In this document: positions 59,440 to 64,000 of the stretch, one piece after another
How the letters are laid out: every line of letters begins with the position of its first letter
How positions within the stretch are numbered: position 1 is the first letter of the stretch
Source of the DNA: an uncultured Lachnospiraceae bacterium
Lineage (GTDB): Bacteria; Bacillota; Clostridia; Lachnospirales; Lachnospiraceae
Assembly (NCBI GenBank): GCA_910585555.1
Contig: CAJUFU010000006.1
Span: 13,036 to 77,035, forward strand
Direction of reading: 5' to 3'
Length of the DNA: 64,000 nt
Translations under genes and position numbers: made by a program
The notes under the pieces: model-generated
What the model was told of the DNA's origin: nothing
Database searches by the model: none
What the model saw: only the letters and a program-made list of their open reading frames with translations

Positions 59440-61449
59440 ATGAGGATAGGCGCGGATTATTATCCGGAGCACTGGGAGAAGGAACGCTGGCAGACGGACC
59501 TTGATTTGATGCATCAGGCTGGGATTGAGGTGGTGCGTATCGGGGAGTTTGACTGGAGTCTGTATGAGTCCGAGGAAGACGTGTATCATTTTGAATGGAT
59601 GGACGAAATACTGGACTTTATGAAAAACAATGACATGAAGGTTGTCTTCGGTACGCCATCGGCAACGCCGCCTAAATGGATGACGGATAAATATGGGGAT
59701 GCCATTTACCAGGCGGATATCCATGGTAACAGTAAGATATTCGGCACCAGGAAACATTATTGCTTTAACAGCGACGTGTACCGGGAAAAGGTGAGGAAGC
59801 TGACGGAACTGATCGCGGCAAGATATGCCGGACATCCGGCGGTGGAAGGCTGGCAGATTGACAATGAGCTGGGATGGGCGGACACGGTGCGGTGCTACTG
59901 TGATAAGTGTGAGCAGAAGTTCAGGAGGTATCTGGAAGACAAATATAAGACAATTGAGAAATTGAATGAGACCTACGGAACAGTCTTTTGGAGTCAGACC
60001 TATAACAGCTTTGACGAAGTTATCATTCCCCGGGTGGGAGCGTGTTATGACTGCTGTCATGATACGCAGGGACAAAATCCCAGTCTGCTGTTAGATTACG
60101 ACAGATTCTGCAGCGAGTCCGTTATCGGTTTTATGAATGAACAGGTGGACATCATACGTAAACACAGTGATAAGCCCATTACCACCAATATGCTTGACGC
60201 GGCGGTAAATTCCGGGACTGGCATTGATTATTTTAAGATGGCCGAGACTTTAGACTTTGTGACCTGGGATAATTACATAGAATTTCAGTGGGGCAAGGCC
60301 AAGGATGAGACAGTATCCAGAGATCATGCACTGCTCAGAAGCTATAAACACCAGCCCTTCTGGGTCATGGAACAGCAAAGCGGCCCCTGCGGCTGGAGCA
60401 AGATGGGCCCCACACCCACGCCAGGTAAACTCAGGCTTTGGACTTACCAGGCGGTGGCAAACGGTTCCGACACTGTGGTGTATTTCAGATGGCGGGCATG
60501 TCCTTTTGGCACAGAGGAATATTGGCACGGTATTTTGGGACATGATGGCAAGATAAACCGGAGATTTGAAGAGATTGCCGAAGTGGGCGCCGAGATGAAG
60601 AAGCTAAGTAAGACTTACGGGGCGCTGCAGCCAAAGGCGGAAGTGGCCATTGTGAAATCTTTTGACAGTGAGTGGAGCCATGAGATACATAAGCATGTGG
60701 AAGGATTTCATTATGACTCTCTGTTGCTGGATTATTACCGAGCCTTTTACCGCATGGGCATATCGGTGGAGTTTGCAGCACCGGAAGAAGACTTGTCTGG
60801 GTATAAACTGGTACTGGCACCGGCACTTTTGATGGTGAACGGACAACAGAAAGAAAACTTAGAGAATTATGCCAAGAACGGGGGCAATCTGTTGATTTCC
60901 TTCAGGAGCGGCATAAAGACTATGGAGAATACCTTCCTGACAGAGACAATTCCGGGAGATTTTGGGAAGCTTGCGGGAATCGAAGTTCACGATTTTGACC
61001 CGCTTCTGGAAAAGGAGACAAAAGTATCCGGTGTATTTGGCACAGGCACGGCAAAGCTCTGGTGCGACATCATTACGCCTGTCACGGCAAAGGCGGTGGG
61101 AAATTATATTGAAGATTTCTATGCCGGTACGCCATGTATGACGGTGAATTCCTATGGAGACGGACAGGTATACTATCTGGGCTGTGACCTGGATGAGAAG
61201 GCGATGGAACAGTTGATGAAGTATCTTTGCAGTAAATCGGATATTTCTACAGGCTTATATTCTATTGAGGGTGTGGAATGTGTTCACGCCACGGATGGGA
61301 GCAACGATGCGCTGTTTATTATGAATCATAATGGTCATTGTGTGACGGTTCCGGTGGATGGAACGTATACGGAAATGCTGAGCGGGGATGTTGTGGAACA
61401 TACCGTGTTCCTTGAAGCGTATGAAGTGGCGGTGCTGAAGGAAAAGTAA
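59440..61449 (+). CDS. GH42 family beta-galactosidase
   Basis: The 669-residue enzyme cleaves beta-galactosides in the cytoplasm (no signal peptide). It starts with the GH42 opening RIGADYYPEHWEKERW. The acid/base Glu is in GWQIDNELGWADTVRCYC (near residue 146), followed by a zinc-type cysteine cluster (CYCDKCEQKF). The nucleophile Glu is in PFWVMEQQSGPCGW (near residue 310), and the trimerisation/Rossmann-like domain follows (SYGDGQVYYLGCDL). GGGAG precedes the ATG. It is the second beta-galactosidase family in the window, besides GH35. Confidence 0.93.
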   Translation: MRIGADYYPEHWEKERWQTDLDLMHQAGIEVVRIGEFDWSLYESEEDVYHFEWMDEILDFMKNNDMKVVFGTPSATPPKWMTDKYGDAIYQADIHGNSKIFGTRKHYCFNSDVYREKVRKLTELIAARYAGHPAVEGWQIDNELGWADTVRCYCDKCEQKFRRYLEDKYKTIEKLNETYGTVFWSQTYNSFDEVIIPRVGACYDCCHDTQGQNPSLLLDYDRFCSESVIGFMNEQVDIIRKHSDKPITTNMLDAAVNSGTGIDYFKMAETLDFVTWDNYIEFQWGKAKDETVSRDHALLRSYKHQPFWVMEQQSGPCGWSKMGPTPTPGKLRLWTYQAVANGSDTVVYFRWRACPFGTEEYWHGILGHDGKINRRFEEIAEVGAEMKKLSKTYGALQPKAEVAIVKSFDSEWSHEIHKHVEGFHYDSLLLDYYRAFYRMGISVEFAAPEEDLSGYKLVLAPALLMVNGQQKENLENYAKNGGNLLISFRSGIKTMENTFLTETIPGDFGKLAGIEVHDFDPLLEKETKVSGVFGTGTAKLWCDIITPVTAKAVGNYIEDFYAGTPCMTVNSYGDGQVYYLGCDLDEKAMEQLMKYLCSKSDISTGLYSIEGVECVHATDGSNDALFIMNHNGHCVTVPVDGTYTEMLSGDVVEHTVFLEAYEVAVLKEK

Positions 61450-61483
61450 TTTGAAATTAAAGTTTGATTTAGTAATGTTTATT

Positions 61484-61519
61484 GCCCCTGGTGGACCTTG
61501 TGTTCATCAGGGGTGTTTT
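61484..61519 (+). terminator. Terminator of the GH42 gene
   Basis: A 12-bp imperfect stem CCCCTGGTGGAC / GTTCATCAGGGG (61485-61496 and 61502-61513) followed by TGTTTTG. Confidence 0.75.
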
Positions 61520-61614
61520 GTTTACGTACCGCGGAATAAGACAATCTGAGTCAAAATATATTGCAAAATAACAATCAAGCTATGGGAAGAATTATATGAT
61601 GTGGAAATGATACA

Positions 61615-61643
61615 TTGTAAATATGGAAAGAATACGGTATAAT
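61615..61643 (+). promoter_or_regulatory. Promoter of the tautomerase/mntA/hepT genes
   Basis: TTGTAA (61615-61620), 17-bp spacer and perfect TATAAT (61638-61643). The transcript would begin with the first direct-repeat copy. Confidence 0.6.
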
Positions 61644-61672
61644 ACAAATAAATCTATGGCAGGCTATCTAAT

Positions 61673-61779
61673 ACTTGAAGTATTGTTACTTTTAAAAATA
61701 CTGATAGAAAGGGGATTTCCGATGAATCGGAAGAACTGTTTTGTATTGTGTGATTGCCCCATATAGAGTAAAATGAAAA
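61673..61779. repeat. Direct repeat copy 1 (two conserved blocks)
   Basis: Block A (61673-61714, containing ACTTGAAGTATT and AATACTGATAGAAAGGGG) and block B (61739-61779, containing TTGTATTGTGTGATTGCCCC and AGAGTAAAATGAAAA) recur at 62854-62896 and 62996-63035. In this copy they are 24 nt apart, with a small TCCGATGAATCGGA hairpin between. Confidence 0.8.
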
Positions 61780-61833
61780 TATATAGGACGAATCGAAGTT
61801 TTCAAAATTGTACAAATCTGAAGGAGAACAAAC

Positions 61834-62043
61834 ATGCCATATATTACAGTTGAAAGTGGTACATTATCAGATGAACAAAAAGAGGAATTGATTAAACGAT
61901 TGACAGAAGTATCTTCTGAAATTATGAGAGTACCACAAGAATTTTTTGTGACCACAATTAAGGAAATTCCAGATAAAAATTTTGGCATTGGCGGAAAAAC
62001 GATTGATAAAGTTAAAGAAGAATATATGAGGAATCAGCTATAA
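61834..62043 (+). CDS. 4-oxalocrotonate tautomerase family protein
   Basis: The small 69-residue protein belongs to the tautomerase superfamily. The catalytic Pro1 follows the start Met (MPYITVESGTLSDEQKEELI), and the rest fits one beta-alpha-beta unit (EVSSEIMRVPQEFFVTTIKEIPDKNFGIGGK). Substrate is unknown. AAGGAGAA precedes the ATG. The gene is AT-rich compared with the housekeeping regions and lies between direct repeats with a toxin-antitoxin pair. Confidence 0.87.
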   Translation: MPYITVESGTLSDEQKEELIKRLTEVSSEIMRVPQEFFVTTIKEIPDKNFGIGGKTIDKVKEEYMRNQL

Positions 62044-62074
62044 ATGCCGGGCACAAATTTAAGGAGGTTGCAAA

Positions 62075-62371
62075 ATGCTTTATACAATAGATGAAATCAA
62101 GGAAAAAGCAATGCCGATTGCAATTCATTATGGTGTGGATGCCCTTAGTCTTTTTGGTTCTTATGCAAGAGGCGAAGCGGATGAAAAAAGTGACCTGGAC
62201 TTCTTAGTTCAGAAAGGGAGTATGAAAGGACTTCTTTCTTACTGTGGGATGATTGCAGATTTGGAGGATGTATTTCAATGTCATATTGATCTGGTGATAA
62301 AAAATGCCATTAAGGATGAACAGTTTCTTGAAGAAATAGGAAAAGATGAGGTGAAGCTCTATGAGAGGTAA
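62075..62371 (+). CDS. mntA: MntA-type nucleotidyltransferase antitoxin
   Basis: The 98-residue minimal nucleotidyltransferase has the motif LFGSYARGEADEKSDLDFLV (G28S29 with D40-x-D42). In MntA/HepT systems this protein neutralises the HepT RNase by adding AMP units near its active site. Its stop overlaps the HepT start by 11 bp, which is typical. AAGGAGG precedes the ATG. Confidence 0.88.
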   Translation: MLYTIDEIKEKAMPIAIHYGVDALSLFGSYARGEADEKSDLDFLVQKGSMKGLLSYCGMIADLEDVFQCHIDLVIKNAIKDEQFLEEIGKDEVKLYER

Positions 62372-62711
62372 GAAGTCGGAGAGGATAGTGTTGCAAAAAA
62401 TGATTCTATACTGTGATGAAATAGCACAGATTGTAAAAAAGCATAATTTTAATAGGGAAGAGTTTGAGAATGATACAGAATTTCAATTTGCGTGTGGAAT
62501 GTGTATTATCCAGATTGGTGAACTAGTTGCGGGATTGGATGATGACTTTACTGGGAAGCATCCGGACATTCCATGGCGGCAAATCAAAGGGATGCGGAAT
62601 GTTTATGCACATGATTATGATGTGATTGACAATGATATTATATGGGAAACGATTACAGAAGAAATTCCGGAATTGAAGGAAAAGTTGTATGTAATCCTTC
62701 AGAAATTATAA
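62361..62711 (+). CDS. hepT: HepT-type HEPN RNase toxin
   Basis: The 116-residue helical protein of the DUF86 family has the HEPN RNase motif RNVYAHDY (R79-x4-H84-x-Y86) after PWRQIKGM. HepT cuts RNA and halts growth until adenylylated by MntA. The catalytic residues are intact, so it is probably active or at least recent. It follows mntA with overlap and is closed by a terminator. Confidence 0.9.
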   Translation: MRGKKSERIVLQKMILYCDEIAQIVKKHNFNREEFENDTEFQFACGMCIIQIGELVAGLDDDFTGKHPDIPWRQIKGMRNVYAHDYDVIDNDIIWETITEEIPELKEKLYVILQKL

Positions 62712-62798
62712 GAAACTACGAAATGAAAGACTGTAAAGTGATGATAAATAAGATGAAGCGAGAAGAATGGAGGTATTTTAGCCGATAAATATTAAACT

Positions 62799-62836
62799 AA
62801 AAAGGAAACCTCATCATTCACAAGGTTTCCTTTTTT
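62799..62836 (+). terminator. Terminator after hepT
   Basis: A 12-13 bp perfect stem AAAAAGGAAACCT / AGGTTTCCTTTTT (62799-62811 and 62823-62835) with the T-rich 3' arm. Confidence 0.9.
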
Positions 62837-62853
62837 CTACTGCAGAAGATGGG

Positions 62854-63035
62854 ACTTGAAGTATTCTTACTCATGAAAAATACTGATAGAAAGGGGCCTT
62901 CTGGCACATCATCTGCTAAGTGTAATCAAAGTGTAACTAAAAGTTCCGCTTTCGCATTGAGGATAAACAGGAGCAATCAGAATAAAGAGGGGAGCTTTGT
63001 ATTGTGTGATTGCCCCATAGAGAGTAAAATGAAAA
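62854..63035. repeat. Direct repeat copy 2, with about 100 nt between the blocks
   Basis: Block A (62854-62896) and block B (62996-63035) match copy 1 nearly base for base, but about 99 unrelated nt lie between the blocks. A 79-codon open frame through this copy is not counted as a gene, because copy 1 has stops in that frame. Confidence 0.78.
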
Positions 63036-63088
63036 ACATAAGAAAAATTGGAATTTGTAAGCTGATAAAGATAAGAAAGAGTGACTAG

Positions 63089-63622
63089 ATGATAGCTATA
63101 GAAACTGATAGATTGCGTTTGAGAAATTATAGAATGACGGATTTTGAGGATATTATATTATATTTTGCGGACGAAGAGGTTAGCAAATATGAAGATTTTC
63201 ATCCGATGTCAGAAGAACAGGTGAGAAGCATTATTACTGAATGGAAGGACATGAATAACCGACTTGTCGTTGAACTAAAATCAAAACAGAAAGTTATAGG
63301 AAGTGTTGGCTATTGGATAGATGATGAAGGACATTATTGTATAGATTATGATTTTAATCCCAGATATAGCAAAAAAGGCTATGCAACAGAAGCAAGTAAT
63401 GCGCTTGTTCATTACTTATTTGAGTCCGTGGGTATTAGTGCAATTTATGGGGATTGTGATGTGCGGAATGTATCATCATGGAGACTTTTAGAAAGATTAG
63501 GATTTCAACGTATACGTCAGCTTGATAATCAATCATATAAAAATGATGAAATTGGAAATCCAATTTTAATTAGTACGTTTTTATATGAATTGGATAAAAC
63601 AAAATACAATAAATCTAAGTGA
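63089..63622 (+). CDS. GNAT family N-acetyltransferase (RimJ/RimL type)
   Basis: The 177-residue protein looks like the RimJ/RimL branch: IETDRLRLRNYRMTDFEDI at the start, YCIDYDFNPRYSKKGYATEASNAL (acetyl-CoA loop RYSKKGYA), and DCDVRNVSSWRLLERLGFQRI. The acetyl-acceptor is unknown. It is AT-rich, in the accessory stretch behind direct-repeat copy 2. The ATG has only a weak upstream site (AAGAAAGAGTG). Confidence 0.87.
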   Translation: MIAIETDRLRLRNYRMTDFEDIILYFADEEVSKYEDFHPMSEEQVRSIITEWKDMNNRLVVELKSKQKVIGSVGYWIDDEGHYCIDYDFNPRYSKKGYATEASNALVHYLFESVGISAIYGDCDVRNVSSWRLLERLGFQRIRQLDNQSYKNDEIGNPILISTFLYELDKTKYNKSK

Positions 63623-63762
63623 TACAAATGCAAGTTTGGAAGTGATCTATTGGATGAAATTTATTGGTATTTATGACGAATTAAGGTAAATAACGAAAAA
63701 AGGGAAATAGAACATTGGTTAAGGGTATTTAAGAACAAATTTAAAAATATTTGATTAGATGA

Positions 63763-64000
63763 ATAGGGAGATGGTTTTATGACAGTACACAGTTCCTGCT
63801 TGAGCTAGGAACAGGTTTTTCCTATGTGGGGCGTCAGGTTCATTTACAGGTTGGGGACCGTGAATTTTATATTGATTTGCTGTTTTATCACATAAAGCTT
63901 CATTGTTATGTTGTCGTAGAACTTAAAACAAAGAGATTAGAACCTGAGTATGTTGGAAAATTAAATTTTTATGTTACCGCAGTAAATAAGCAATTAACAG
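63763..64000 (+). pseudogene. DUF1016 (YhcG) PDDEXK nuclease, N-terminally truncated and cut by window end
   Basis: Frame 63763 onward encodes the C-terminal PDDEXK domain of DUF1016 proteins (FLLELGTGFSYVGRQVHLQV, then REFYIDLLFYHIKLHCYVVVELKTK, LEPEYVGKLNFYVTAVN). Catalytic residues Asp (YIDLL) and Glu-x-Lys (VELK) are present. There is no start codon, and a TGA lies in frame just before at 63760. The upstream 140 bp are AT-rich with no recognisable N-terminal domain. It is most likely a truncated relic; an N-terminal fragment might exist in another frame upstream but none is visible. Confidence 0.7.

Noticed and set aside
62849..63088. 79-codon frame inside direct-repeat copy 2
   Set aside because: The same frame is broken by stops in repeat copy 1 and the translation resembles no family; it is repeat DNA.

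Overview
The window looks like chromosomal DNA of a Gram-positive anaerobe of the Clostridia, most likely a Lachnospiraceae member. Reasons are the HrcA/CIRCE-controlled hrcA-grpE-dnaK-dnaJ cluster, a DUF6465 protein with an alanine/lysine-rich tail, type III glutamine synthetase, an IreB-RuvX-DUF1292-RNase J block, AGGAGG-type ribosome binding sites, several ATPase-less CUT1 sugar importers and YesN/YesM two-component genes. No plasmid, phage or rRNA genes are seen. This placement is inference from gene content; no database search was run. Layout: 1-5.9 kb holds the end of uppP, the DUF6465 gene and the heat-shock operon behind a perfect CIRCE. 6.0-16.1 kb holds a GNAT gene and then a sugar-acid island: a leftward operon (binding protein, two permeases, GH35 beta-galactosidase) diverging from a rightward operon (IclR regulator, KDG-type kinase, KDPG-type aldolase, galactonate dehydratase). 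Each promoter has an 18-bp perfect palindrome just downstream. 16.3-39.9 kb is mainly housekeeping: DUF3048 lipoprotein, xpaC, telA, prmA, VanZ-like, rsmE, a transferred-looking AlbA_2/HATPase gene, cysteine desulfurase, thiI, an HPr-like protein without the active histidine, mtaB, and a block resembling the Bacillus yrzL-yrrK-yrzB-yrrL-yrrM-yrrN order with RNase J and YlbF inside it. An MBOAT/SGNH acylation pair and glnN, which has a terminator in its leader, follow. A tRNA-Gln(CUG) lies at 40.0 kb. 40.2-48.5 kb is a LacI-controlled alpha-glucoside locus (lacI, GH31, CUT1 importer, GH31). 48.8-61.4 kb carries a YesN response regulator, a YesM kinase with almost no extracellular sensor, a tandem ABC-ATPase homologue in which every catalytic motif is lost, a complete MglBAC-type galactose/glucose importer, and GH3 and GH42 enzymes. 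61.5-64.0 kb is an AT-richer accessory stretch: tautomerase, MntA/HepT toxin-antitoxin pair, direct repeats, a second GNAT and a broken DUF1016 nuclease gene. The locus as a whole suits a gut-type saccharolytic organism that imports galactosides and alpha-glucosides and cleaves them in the cytoplasm; none of the glycoside hydrolases shows a signal peptide. The candidate new system is the regulator / sensorless kinase / dead-ABC trio at 48.8-52.9 kb. It has the makings of a signalling complex in which a catalytically dead transporter ATPase couples sugar-transporter state to a histidine kinase. Other leads are the glnN leader attenuator, the paired palindromic operators of the galactonate island and the nested inverted repeat at 59.2-59.4 kb.
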